Assembly (NCBI RefSeq): GCF_900142735.1
Contig: NZ_FRBY01000002.1
Span: 310,001 to 374,000 of the forward strand
Direction of reading: 5' to 3'
Source: Flavobacterium saccharophilum
Lineage (GTDB): Bacteria; Bacteroidota; Bacteroidia; Flavobacteriales; Flavobacteriaceae
DNA: 64,000 bases
Below, piece after piece: positions 7,888-16,594 of this stretch. The position numbers and the translations under genes are program-made. Numbering within the stretch: position 1 is the first letter of the stretch; every line of letters starts with the position of its first letter. The notes under the pieces are model-generated. The model worked only from the letters and a program-made list of their open reading frames with translations, was not told where the DNA came from and made no database searches.

Positions 7888-9306
7888 TTAACCAATCAAT
7901 TTATTAATCATTCCATTAAAAATAAAACCATGGAAAGGCAAAACGCTGTACCAGTACAATTTTCCTAATATTCCCTTTGGTTTAAAAGTGGCTGCCTGAT
8001 ATAAGGTGTTATTAATAATCTTAAATTCCAGCCAGGCTTCACCGGGTAATTTCATTTCTGCATACAGCACTAATTTCCCTTGTTCTTTATTGGCATATAC
8101 TACGCGCCAAAAATCTAAGGCATCACCGGGATGTATTTCATTTTTATGCGTTCTGCCTCTCCTGGCTCCGACTCCACCAAAAATCTTATCAATAAATCCA
8201 CGTAAACTCCAAAGCCAGTCCCCGTAATACCATCCAGTCTCGCCACCAATAGACCAAATTCTGTCAATTGTGTGAGAGCGGTTTATAATTTTTCTTTTTC
8301 TTCTGTCAATAAAACAATCTTTTTTGGGAACTTTGAGATATTGGCTTACATTTCCCTGAAACTGACCGCTTATCAAAGAATCCTTCCAGCTCGAAACGAT
8401 ATCATCTTCCTTTATTTTTACCAGTGCTCTATCCAGGGATTCTTTATATGAAATTGGATTTACGTTCAAGAGCGCATTTATTCGGTTATCACTACATACA
8501 ACTTCTACTTTCATACTGCTTACCAGGGCGGTAGCTAATTTATAGGAAGTAGAAGTCACAAAATACAACCAGTAAGAAGACAATTTTGGCGTCATTACCG
8601 GAATTGTAAAAATGTATCTTTTTAGTTTTTTAGCTTTGGCAAACTGGAGTAACATTTCTTTATAGGTAAGGATATCTGGACCGCCAATGTCAAAACTCTG
8701 ATTATAGGTTAGCGGGTTTAACAGTGACTTGGTTAAAAATTGCAATACATCCGAAATCGCTATGGGCTGACATTTAGTATTGAGCCATTTTGGAGTAATC
8801 ATAACAGGTAGTTTATCAACTAAATCACGTATTATCTCAAATGAGGCACTGCCCGATCCTACGATGATTCCTGCTCTTAAAGTCGTTGTTGGAATTATGG
8901 CGTTTCTTAAAATATCCTCTACTGCTTTTCTCGAAGACAAATGTTTGGATAATGACACATCATTTACAATACCACTAAGATAGATTAGCTGTTGGGCTGT
9001 AGTTTTGGTTATTCTTTCCAGAAAATTATTAGCTGAAATACTTTCCAACTCATCATAATTTGAAGCAGAACCAGACATGGAATGGATCAGATAATAAGCT
9101 GCATCGATATCATCTGGAATATTTATTAGACTCTCCGCATTTAGAAAATCCACTTCGACCACGTTTAAATTTTTCGCAAATTTATTTGGAAAGTAAAACC
9201 TGTTTTTATCTCTTACGCAACAAGTCACATCATGCCCCTGTTCCAGAAGCATTGGCAAGAGCCGTTTGCCTATATAGCCTGTCGCGCCAGTTAAGAGAAT
9301 TTTCAT
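7888..9306 (-). CDS. NAD(P)-binding SDR fused to DUF2867-type domain
   Basis: About 472 residues from the ATG at 9306; a TTG at 9321 would add five. The N-terminal 290 residues are an atypical short-chain dehydrogenase/NmrA-like Rossmann domain, with MKILLTGATGYIGKRLL at the start and YLSGIV further on. The last 150 residues, including WSIGGETGWYYGDWLWSLRGFIDKIFGG and PGDALDFWRV (shown here in part), fit the DUF2867 domain that is often attached to such proteins. The start lies 15 bases after the stop of the next SDR gene, so the two form an operon. Function is probably redox or isomerase chemistry on an unknown metabolite. Confidence 0.82.
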   Translation of the reverse strand: MKILLTGATGYIGKRLLPMLLEQGHDVTCCVRDKNRFYFPNKFAKNLNVVEVDFLNAESLINIPDDIDAAYYLIHSMSGSASNYDELESISANNFLERITKTTAQQLIYLSGIVNDVSLSKHLSSRKAVEDILRNAIIPTTTLRAGIIVGSGSASFEIIRDLVDKLPVMITPKWLNTKCQPIAISDVLQFLTKSLLNPLTYNQSFDIGGPDILTYKEMLLQFAKAKKLKRYIFTIPVMTPKLSSYWLYFVTSTSYKLATALVSSMKVEVVCSDNRINALLNVNPISYKESLDRALVKIKEDDIVSSWKDSLISGQFQGNVSQYLKVPKKDCFIDRRKRKIINRSHTIDRIWSIGGETGWYYGDWLWSLRGFIDKIFGGVGARRGRTHKNEIHPGDALDFWRVVYANKEQGKLVLYAEMKLPGEAWLEFKIINNTLYQAATFKPKGILGKLYWYSVLPFHGFIFNGMINKLIG

Positions 9307-9321
9307 CTTTATTTTTTTCAA

Positions 9322-10005
9322 TCATAATTTAAAGCTCACCAGACCATAGTCCATCTGAAAGATCTGTCCTGAAATAGATTGTGCCTTATCGGAAATAAGA
9401 AAATCAGCCATCTCGGCAACTTCTTGTGGTTTCAGGTAATCTTTCATGGGATGTCGTTCTATCATATTTTCTTTCATACGATCATTACGCAGAATCGAAG
9501 CCGACAAAGAAGTCTCGGTAATAGTTGGTGCAATAGCATTAATACGAACCACAGAAGCAAGTTCAGCGCCTAAAGATTTTACAAGTCCTTCAATACCTCC
9601 TTTCGCAACAGCGATACTGGCATGAAAAGGCATTCCTAATTTTACAGCAACGGTACTGAATAAAACAATAGAGGGATTATCTCCTTTTTTTAATACGGGC
9701 AGGTATTTTTGAATAACCTTCACAGCACCAATGACATTAATTTCAAAATCATCTCTAAAATCATCAATACTTAAGCTTAAAATAGGTTTTAGGTTGATGG
9801 ACCCCGGACAATAAATTAAAGTATCGATACTCTCAATATCGGGCAAAATATCACAGAGAACATCAACGTCAAAATGAACCAGATTAGGATGCGAAATATC
9901 CGGCGTACTCCTGCTGATATTATACACCAAATTTTGTTCTAATTGCTGAAGTAAAATAGCACTGCCAATTCCTTTGCTGCCTCCTATAATTACAATTTTT
10001 TTCAT
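9322..10005 (-). CDS. SDR-family protein lacking the catalytic tyrosine
   Basis: A 227-residue short-chain dehydrogenase-like protein. The cofactor loop is IIGGSKGIGSAIL near the start. CPGS (about residues 66-69) replaces the usual NNAG, and the catalytic Ser is in VLFSTVAVK. At the position of the YxxxK motif the sequence reads IAVAK, so the general-base Tyr is replaced by Ile while Lys stays. The C-terminus keeps the SGQIFQMDYG element. It may bind NAD(P) without normal dehydrogenase activity, or use another base. It is the first gene of a two-gene operon with the DUF2867 fusion. Confidence 0.8.
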   Translation of the reverse strand: MKKIVIIGGSKGIGSAILLQQLEQNLVYNISRSTPDISHPNLVHFDVDVLCDILPDIESIDTLIYCPGSINLKPILSLSIDDFRDDFEINVIGAVKVIQKYLPVLKKGDNPSIVLFSTVAVKLGMPFHASIAVAKGGIEGLVKSLGAELASVVRINAIAPTITETSLSASILRNDRMKENMIERHPMKDYLKPQEVAEMADFLISDKAQSISGQIFQMDYGLVSFKL

Positions 10006-10230
10006 CTCTTAGCATTTAAAATATTCTTTAATAAATTCTTTTGCTATATGTAAAGTTTCAATACGGTTCAGATCTTTTGTTGTAATTCAATTAACAATAA
10101 AAGTGAATTAATTGGATCATTATGTTAAAGGTAGTTCTTTTTGTTTAATTATTTAATAAAAATATTAAACAAAATAGCTTAATTGTATAAATTATCAAAT
10201 GATGCTTATATATCTTACTCCCTAAAAAAA
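10006..10230. other. AT-rich gap before the relic
   Basis: No gene or clear promoter is seen. The gap separates the start of the SDR operon from the 3' end of the long minus-strand operon that begins at pnuC. It adjoins the relic at 10231-10348. Confidence 0.4.
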
Positions 10231-10348
10231 AGGTACTACGTGGTTTGAAAAATGTACCCCAAACAAAAAAGGAAATTATATTTTGGTGAAAGGACCTTCA
10301 CTAATGGCTAATAATCCTTATTTTGGTAAATTCAAAATGGAGTTTTAG
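10231..10348 (+). pseudogene. 3' relic of a lipoprotein gene related to 19579-20058
   Basis: The plus-strand frame ending in TAG at 10346 reads GNYILVKGPSLMANNPYFGKF. The intact lipoprotein at 19579-20058 ends GDHILVIGHSLMADEPYFGKF. At DNA level about 85 bases align with scattered substitutions. Upstream in the same frame GTTWFEKCTPNKKG may be a decayed continuation, and a stop (TAA) closes the frame at about 10223. There is no start codon or signal peptide, so this is a leftover tail of a paralogue, probably from deletion or recombination next to the 3' end of the nadR-MoxR operon. Confidence 0.7.
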
Positions 10349-10357
10349 GATTAAAAA

Positions 10358-11707
10358 CTATATTAACTCTGAAGAATAGAGCGTTTTTTCTCCTATATTA
10401 TTTTGAGATATTTTTTGAATATCGACAAGTACATCAATATCATTTTTGAAAATGGTTTTCAAAACTTCGGTGATTTCCTGTAAAGTAACTTCGTTAGAAT
10501 ATCCTAGAAAGCTAATCGATTTATCTTTTCTCTGATGTATTTTAAAACCTGCCAATGGCAACTCTGATAAACAATTAGAGATATCAATATTATTAATTTT
10601 CACGTTTGATTTGGTATAAAAAACAACTGGATTTCTAGCTTCCAAATCAACTAAAAAAGGAACTCCATTTTCTATTTTTAAACTACAAAAATCACCTGTT
10701 CTATAACGTATTAAAGGCAGAAAAGGATTGTTGCCTCCCGTAACCACCAACTCTCCCCTTTCACCATAAGGAAGTTTTACATCTTTATGTTTATCAAAAA
10801 TTTCTAAATACAAATCTGGCCGAATAACCTTATGCCCAATTCCGGCAGCATACGCTATATTTCTACATTCCGTTAGCGAATAAAGATCTATCACGGGGCA
10901 TTTGAAATAATTTTCCAGTTTGTTTTTTGTACCTGTTGTCAACTTCATCGCAGAAGAAATCAGCGCTTTTGGTTTCAGTTGAGGAGCTAAATCTAACAAC
11001 GCCATAAAAGCTATCGGATCACCCGTAAGAATTTGGGGATTATACTTCTCAAGGTATTTTACAGCATGATCAGGCCGGTTCCATTCTGAAGGATTTAGAT
11101 TTATCTTTAAGATTCCTGCTCCTTCCAAATACGTTGATAAGGAAGCATAGGTCAATGTTTTTTCCTGCGCACAGATCAAAGCGATTGCTGTCGTATTTTT
11201 GCCTTCAGTGATAGCAATATTAAAATCTTTGAGAACGGACTCTATTTGTGGTAACCACGAAGCTTGAGAAACAGCATCAAAAAGTACATCTAATTTCGGA
11301 CCTGTTGATCCGGAAGTATGATAAACCAATAACTCATTTAAATTGGCTTCATTAGAAACAAATAAATACGGAAAATTTCTGATATCTTCTCTTGAAACGG
11401 TTGGAAAGGAATTGAAATCATCCCCTTTATTTTGGTAAAAAGGTACTGTTTCAATACACCATTTTAAATAGTCGGCTATCCAATCCGGACTTTGTCCTTC
11501 GTTCCAAAAGACTTTTTCATTGTAGTATTTTATTTTATGAGAATGAACTTTTGAAAGCTGAACGGCATTTAATCGATCACCACTTTTAAAATTAAATTTT
11601 GGAGCAAAAACATCCTGTCTAAGTGCATTTAAAAAACTTAGGTCATCAAGCAACGGAAAACGTTCCTCGTCTGTCAATGCTATTTGTGGACCACTACTCA
11701 CGCCCAT
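10358..11707 (-). CDS. PaaK-like adenylate-forming ligase
   Basis: A 449-residue protein of the phenylacetate-CoA ligase-like branch of ANL enzymes. The nucleotide loop YHTSGSTGPKLDV is at residues 129-141, DLYSLTECRNI supplies the acid-binding/aromatic motif, and YRTGDFCSL is the hinge-proximal motif. It lacks an obvious thioester partner such as a carrier protein. It would activate a carboxylate as acyl-AMP and may pass it to CoA, an amine or a protein. It is the last gene of the run that starts at pnuC and overlaps the preceding 3' end by 14 bases (ATG at 11705-11707), which suggests translational coupling. Confidence 0.78.
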   Translation of the reverse strand: MGVSSGPQIALTDEERFPLLDDLSFLNALRQDVFAPKFNFKSGDRLNAVQLSKVHSHKIKYYNEKVFWNEGQSPDWIADYLKWCIETVPFYQNKGDDFNSFPTVSREDIRNFPYLFVSNEANLNELLVYHTSGSTGPKLDVLFDAVSQASWLPQIESVLKDFNIAITEGKNTTAIALICAQEKTLTYASLSTYLEGAGILKINLNPSEWNRPDHAVKYLEKYNPQILTGDPIAFMALLDLAPQLKPKALISSAMKLTTGTKNKLENYFKCPVIDLYSLTECRNIAYAAGIGHKVIRPDLYLEIFDKHKDVKLPYGERGELVVTGGNNPFLPLIRYRTGDFCSLKIENGVPFLVDLEARNPVVFYTKSNVKINNIDISNCLSELPLAGFKIHQRKDKSISFLGYSNEVTLQEITEVLKTIFKNDIDVLVDIQKISQNNIGEKTLYSSELI

Positions 11708-12269
11708 AGGTATTTGCCGCTTCTCTGGCTTTTTGCTCTTCCATTTCCCGTTTAATCTTCATTATTCGTTCATGCGCTTCGTAGGATTGTTTTAAAACTT
11801 TATGTCTTTCAACACTGCTTAAAGAGGACAATTTGTCTGCCGCCTCATCCTGATTTTCTCCATAAGGCAGAATTTCACAACAATATAATAACAAGCGTAC
11901 CATTTCCTCTGCCCGTTCCTCGTCATTGATCCATTCATTGAACTTTACATAGGCACAAGCCTGTTGTAATTCTACAAACCAAAAGTTATATAATTTATCT
12001 TCTATAACAGGATTATTTATAAAATCCGGATGAGAAAGCAACCATGTCGAAATATGAATTGCCCGCCAATGATTATCACTAATTGTCCCTAAATTGGACG
12101 GGATTTTAAAATCATTCCGCAAAAAATCATTACTTACAAGCCTGTATGTATCGTATACCAAAGCAATAGAATTTAATCCCTCCTCTAAAAAAAAATCAGA
12201 AGGTTTAAAAAAGGTCTCCGGACACTTTCGTAAATACGTAACTAATTCAAAAACATCATATTTAGACAT
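11694..12269 (-). CDS. Helical protein of the MoxR-VWA operon, unknown
   Basis: A 191-residue protein, mainly alpha-helical, with a charged coiled C-terminus (about 155-190, rich in Lys, Glu and Arg). I chose the ATG at 12269 (MSKYDVFELV) because it overlaps the end of the VWA gene by only eight bases. A start 11 codons earlier would overlap by 41. No signal peptide and no known domain. It sits between the VWA protein and the PaaK-like ligase, with overlaps on both sides, which argues that its product works with theirs as a structural or adaptor component. Confidence 0.7.
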   Translation of the reverse strand: MSKYDVFELVTYLRKCPETFFKPSDFFLEEGLNSIALVYDTYRLVSNDFLRNDFKIPSNLGTISDNHWRAIHISTWLLSHPDFINNPVIEDKLYNFWFVELQQACAYVKFNEWINDEERAEEMVRLLLYCCEILPYGENQDEAADKLSSLSSVERHKVLKQSYEAHERIMKIKREMEEQKAREAANTYGRE

Positions 12270-14031
12270 AGGCGTAATTTTGTTGTGAAAATTCAGCTGC
12301 AAACTTTAAAAGTTCTGTTTCGTTTGTGACGTAATATATATTCCAACCCATTTTTCGTAAACGTATTACCAAATCATTATTGTAATCGGGAGGCGAATGT
12401 AAAACCATCGTTCCGTGCCCGCCCGCATTTTTTAAGGCAATTTCAGCCAGTTCCCAATTTGTTTGATCGGTGTGTGTGTCAGCATTTAGCATACTAAAAA
12501 TATCATTATCAGTAACAATTACGATGTGTGATTTCTTCTTTGGTTTTTCTCCAAATGGTTTTCGTAATCGTTCAATTCCATACGCATAACCCGTACCTAA
12601 ATAAGAAGTTAAGGTGGTTAGTAAATCGGTTTCGTCTGTAATAAAACCATCCGTTTCTAAATAATCTCCCGGCTCACCAGATAGACAACCCATAACGGAG
12701 GCGCCGGCACGTAACGCAGATAATCCAATAATAGTCGCTGCCAGAATGGGCCATGAAAAATTATGTCTCGGATTTCCCATCGAGCCGGAACAGTCGATAC
12801 CTAAATATATATTTAGCGGACTTTCTGAAATACTGTTATCAGAATCCGACCCGTAAGATCTCTTTTGAGTCGTTAATCCCGGAATAATTGTGGGTGATGT
12901 AATGGCAGATTGTAACCAGTCTACTTCTTCGATGGCGTCTCCAATATCCCAGGTTTCCAGTCCTTCCGGTAAATCCATAGACTTATTCTCTGAAATTTCT
13001 ACAGGAAAATCAATCAAGTGCGGCAATGCAATTTCTTTATAATAAGCATTGACCAAACGTTGTTCATCTGCTTTTGGATTGACCTGCTTCATTAAATCAA
13101 TGTAATTTCCAGGTCCCATATAGCCTTCTCTTGGTCCTTGCCCACCCTTCCTGCTTTTTTCTATGCCTAGACTACCCTTATTTTTTTTATCACCATCATT
13201 TTCTTTTGAACTAATGGCTTCTTTTCGCATGTCGATTACTTCATCATACCCTTCCAAATCGAGTTCAGTCATGCCGGAAATATCCATAGCTCCTTTGCCT
13301 GCATCTTCTGCATCTAAGAGTATTAAAATCTTTTTGCGTGCCTCTTCAAATTTTTTGTCATCCATTAAATACGGATACAACATCACAGCAAATCTGCCGC
13401 CACCATGAATCCAGCCCTTTGAGTAACTTCTAATCAAGGAGGCTAATAATGAAGCATCAGCATCTATTTTTTTACTATGGAATGATAAATTGATTGCTAA
13501 TTCGCCTCGATTTAAACGCCATAAATATTCATAAGTCCGCATCATTAGCGTCCATAATTCGGTAAAATTATCTTCGGAATTAATCGCTTTATAAACCTCC
13601 GACATTCTTAATTTATTGACGCGCTCTAATTTATCATTGATTAAAAAATCAGTGTATAAATTAGACACCATAGGCGCTCTGTCTTCAATGCCCGGCAGCG
13701 CAAAACGAATCCGATTCAATAAAATAGCATTATCGTATAAATTGGCAGGCGCGAAAATATGATGACCAATTTCGTGTGCTAAAACTTCAATAGCATAGTC
13801 GGTAATACCGCGTTCTGTAATTTCTTCCAGATTAATCACAATACGATGATCATTTAATCGAATCATGGCAAAACTGCCTGTAAGTCCCTCTTTCCAGGCG
13901 TCCTGATGTGAAAGGCACCAAATAGGTTCCTGCAGACGCAACAAAGGATTCCACTCCAGTTTTGCCTGCTGCCACTGCGATTTCCATGACACTAATGTTT
14001 CTTCTATTTCAGATAGATTATGCATTTCCAA
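12262..14031 (-). CDS. Metallopeptidase-like protein fused to a VWA domain
   Basis: A 589-residue protein. Residues 78-140 carry HEIGHH (His86, Glu87, His90) followed by a DFLINDKLE segment (about 128-136), the arrangement of DUF2201-like metallopeptidase domains. A low-complexity basic linker lies at about 270-305 (KSRKGGQGP). The C-terminal VWA domain (about 405-589) has a complete MIDAS: Asp413, Ser415 and Ser417 in IDCSGSMGN, a Thr near 480 in LGTGYAYG, and Asp508 in VTDND. MoxR-type AAA+ ATPases typically remodel a VWA partner, and the AAA+ gene is two genes upstream. It overlaps both neighbours (14 and 8 bases). Peptidase activity is inferred from the motif. Confidence 0.85.
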   Translation of the reverse strand: MEMHNLSEIEETLVSWKSQWQQAKLEWNPLLRLQEPIWCLSHQDAWKEGLTGSFAMIRLNDHRIVINLEEITERGITDYAIEVLAHEIGHHIFAPANLYDNAILLNRIRFALPGIEDRAPMVSNLYTDFLINDKLERVNKLRMSEVYKAINSEDNFTELWTLMMRTYEYLWRLNRGELAINLSFHSKKIDADASLLASLIRSYSKGWIHGGGRFAVMLYPYLMDDKKFEEARKKILILLDAEDAGKGAMDISGMTELDLEGYDEVIDMRKEAISSKENDGDKKNKGSLGIEKSRKGGQGPREGYMGPGNYIDLMKQVNPKADEQRLVNAYYKEIALPHLIDFPVEISENKSMDLPEGLETWDIGDAIEEVDWLQSAITSPTIIPGLTTQKRSYGSDSDNSISESPLNIYLGIDCSGSMGNPRHNFSWPILAATIIGLSALRAGASVMGCLSGEPGDYLETDGFITDETDLLTTLTSYLGTGYAYGIERLRKPFGEKPKKKSHIVIVTDNDIFSMLNADTHTDQTNWELAEIALKNAGGHGTMVLHSPPDYNNDLVIRLRKMGWNIYYVTNETELLKFAAEFSQQNYAYV

Positions 14032-14998
14032 GACTGAATAAGTATAAAAAATAGGAATTTTTCAGGGTAAAGACCAAAGTGTTTTCTGTTGTTACTACAG
14101 ATGAAATGTTATCTGCATCAATTTTGTCACTGTCTTTTCCAAGCCATTTTTCCAGGGTTTCTAATCGTTTAGAGTTGGCTAAAATGTAAGTTGCATCAAC
14201 CGTATTTGCCGGAAGTAATACCTTCCCAAATTGATCTGCGAAAAGTGCGTAACTGCTTATTGAATCAGTTACAAATATATTCCCATCAATTTGGGCCAAT
14301 CTTGGTGGATTTTCAAAAAATCCATTCTCCGCTCTAAACCCTCCCTGAACACCTTCAAATTTTGTGTTGTTATTTGTCCATGGATTTTCAAAAAATTGGA
14401 CTGTATTTTTATCTGATCCTAAACTGGTACCAATAATTTCCTGCAGATTTTCAGAAAGCTGATCAAAATCTTCTTTTAAGCGGGTTCTCAAATGTGCCAT
14501 ACCGCATTTCCATGCATAAATACGCCCCACAATTTTAAAATCTTCAATAGTTTTAATCTCTGCGCTACTTTTACTCATAAGTTGGCACCAATCTGTTATT
14601 TTTTCAGGTGCATACAAATGAAAACTGGAAAGAACATCGCTTAATAATGAAATGGTTTTTATTGGAAATTTCGCTAACAAATTCGGCATTTTTGCCATTA
14701 ACAGCCAGGCTTGCCTGTACTCCTCTTTATAACGAATTGCGGAACCATTTCCGATTAATTTCAATGATTCCTGATAGAGCGCTTTTACTACTTCATGCAC
14801 TTTTTCCGGAGCAGCATTTAACGCAACCGTTTCTGTCACAATAGGTTCCACAACTTCTACCATCCAATTGGCAATGATATGCGCTGGCAAACTGCCATAC
14901 TTCATTTCGCTCTCATTGTATCGTTGATTGTACAAGGAACTTTTCTCGCTTAATTCTGCAATAAGTGGTGGAAAGCTTATTTTTTCCATTGCAGCCAT
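14018..14998 (-). CDS. Unknown protein between the MoxR and VWA genes
   Basis: A 326-residue soluble protein. The N-terminal two thirds are helical. The C-terminal third (about 215-326) is beta-rich, with GGFRAENGFFENPPR, ISSYALFADQFGKVLLP and a final LVFTLKNSYFLYLFSL strand. No family is recognised. It overlaps the AAA+ gene end by 22 bases and the VWA gene start by 14. A second ATG at 14989 (MEKISF) would shorten the overlap. By position it is a third partner of the MoxR-VWA couple, possibly substrate-binding or regulatory. Confidence 0.7.
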   Translation of the reverse strand: MAAMEKISFPPLIAELSEKSSLYNQRYNESEMKYGSLPAHIIANWMVEVVEPIVTETVALNAAPEKVHEVVKALYQESLKLIGNGSAIRYKEEYRQAWLLMAKMPNLLAKFPIKTISLLSDVLSSFHLYAPEKITDWCQLMSKSSAEIKTIEDFKIVGRIYAWKCGMAHLRTRLKEDFDQLSENLQEIIGTSLGSDKNTVQFFENPWTNNNTKFEGVQGGFRAENGFFENPPRLAQIDGNIFVTDSISSYALFADQFGKVLLPANTVDATYILANSKRLETLEKWLGKDSDKIDADNISSVVTTENTLVFTLKNSYFLYLFSLGNA

Positions 14999-16569
14999 CT
15001 TTTATAGTTCGTATAACGTTGGTGCAGATACTTTAATTTTAAAATATCATCTGCTCTGTAACCGTACAGCTTTTTCTCTTCAGACCATTTCTGTAGCTGC
15101 TTTTCAATATTTAAAAGTCGGTTATCAATTTCTTTTGAAGATATATTCTCAAGTCCTTTTTTAAATTCTTCTTCAAATCGATCAACAGGATCATTTCTAT
15201 CCAGATCCTGACTCACATATTCATCACAAGATAAATCGAACAGGTTTCGCAACCATACAATTCTATCTACTCTGTAAACTTCATTTCCTACCTGATCAAA
15301 AAAGGGAGATTCTAAATGCGGTGTTAAACTATCGTGCAAAATGAACGGTAACACCTGTCTGATATCTTCTAATTCGACTTTTTTATTTCCTCTAAAATAG
15401 GCCAATGCCTTAGAAAACATTAGCAAAGTCATGATTTTTCTAACCGACAAACCATTCTTTGCCTGCGAGCCTAAATCTTTAATCGGGTCTTTTCCGGTTT
15501 CTTTTCTAAAAAGAGTACGCATGTCCATACCCGACAATTTTGCGGTGTCTTTGGTCATGTATTCCAATCGGTTGGATGCAGGTTCAAAAAACTCAAACTG
15601 ACGACAGAAAAACTCGATGCGTTTACGCAATTCAGGGTCGATTTGTACGCCTCTGATTTGTTTATTTACAGTATTTAATTCTTCTTCCGTGAAAATAATT
15701 TCTTCCGGAATTATCGCTTCCGGCTTAAAATTGAGTTCAATACGCTGCAATAAGTCTTCAACAAACCTTGTATTAAAATGCATTGCTCTGATTACAATAT
15801 CAATCCTGTCCTTTAAGGCTTCAATAACCTGATACGTTCCTCCACCGGCATCATCATTGGCTGTAAGATACCATGCACCATCCGGACATTCATAAATCTG
15901 ATCGAAGATTTCGGCATAGTTATCTGCCAAAACGGTTAATAAAGCAGATTGTGTTCTGGTCGGAATTCGATTGTATTCATCGATAATTTTTACCCTCATT
16001 CCCAACCATTTTCTCCAGGCAATTCTAATATCCGACGTCTTTTCAGCCTTTACCATATCTGAAGGTAATGGGTGCCCTAATAAATCTGAAATTGTCATTT
16101 GAGGCTGACCGTGTTGAATAGCGCGCATCACATCCTTATTGTCATATCCGGCCAACAAACCCATCAACACAGAAGTTGCTGTTTTTCCACGCCCAGGTCC
16201 ACCAACAATTAGACATTTACCTCTAGCTGCCAGGTTCAACAAAGGCATTAACACGAAGCTGGAATAACTCTGATCTGTTGGTAAGTAAACAGGCACTTTA
16301 CTGTCTCCAAATAAAAACTTTTTAGGATCACCGTCATTAAATTCAATATCATAATACGGACTAATTATCGCTGTATTCGTTATCCAAAAATAGGCCTGAC
16401 GCAATTTTTCATCCAGCGTAATGGAATCGCCAGATTCATTTTGAGGATCATCACTTGAATAAAGATCTTCTACTTGAAATTTCTTGTTGCTTTTAACATC
16501 TTGCGGATTCGTAGGCGATTCCGGGACTTTCTTAAAAAAGCCCATTGTTTTATTGAATAAGTCAGACAT
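14977..16569 (-). CDS. MoxR-like AAA+ ATPase
   Basis: 530 residues from the ATG at 16569 (MSDLFNKTMGFF). A start 30 codons earlier would run into the end of nadR. Walker A is GGPGRGKT (123-130), Walker B KIIDEYN (194-200), and ANDDAGG is likely the sensor 1 region in place of the usual MATQNP. A 'VLADN' segment precedes it, as in MoxR enzymes. The C-terminal 200 residues are helical, with many charged residues. MoxR ATPases act as chaperones that remodel or insert cofactors in VWA-containing partners. The cognate VWA protein lies two genes downstream in the same run. Confidence 0.88.
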   Translation of the reverse strand: MSDLFNKTMGFFKKVPESPTNPQDVKSNKKFQVEDLYSSDDPQNESGDSITLDEKLRQAYFWITNTAIISPYYDIEFNDGDPKKFLFGDSKVPVYLPTDQSYSSFVLMPLLNLAARGKCLIVGGPGRGKTATSVLMGLLAGYDNKDVMRAIQHGQPQMTISDLLGHPLPSDMVKAEKTSDIRIAWRKWLGMRVKIIDEYNRIPTRTQSALLTVLADNYAEIFDQIYECPDGAWYLTANDDAGGGTYQVIEALKDRIDIVIRAMHFNTRFVEDLLQRIELNFKPEAIIPEEIIFTEEELNTVNKQIRGVQIDPELRKRIEFFCRQFEFFEPASNRLEYMTKDTAKLSGMDMRTLFRKETGKDPIKDLGSQAKNGLSVRKIMTLLMFSKALAYFRGNKKVELEDIRQVLPFILHDSLTPHLESPFFDQVGNEVYRVDRIVWLRNLFDLSCDEYVSQDLDRNDPVDRFEEEFKKGLENISSKEIDNRLLNIEKQLQKWSEEKKLYGYRADDILKLKYLHQRYTNYKRWLQWKK

Positions 16570-16594
16570 GGCTCTATTTTGGTTCTGGGTTAGA

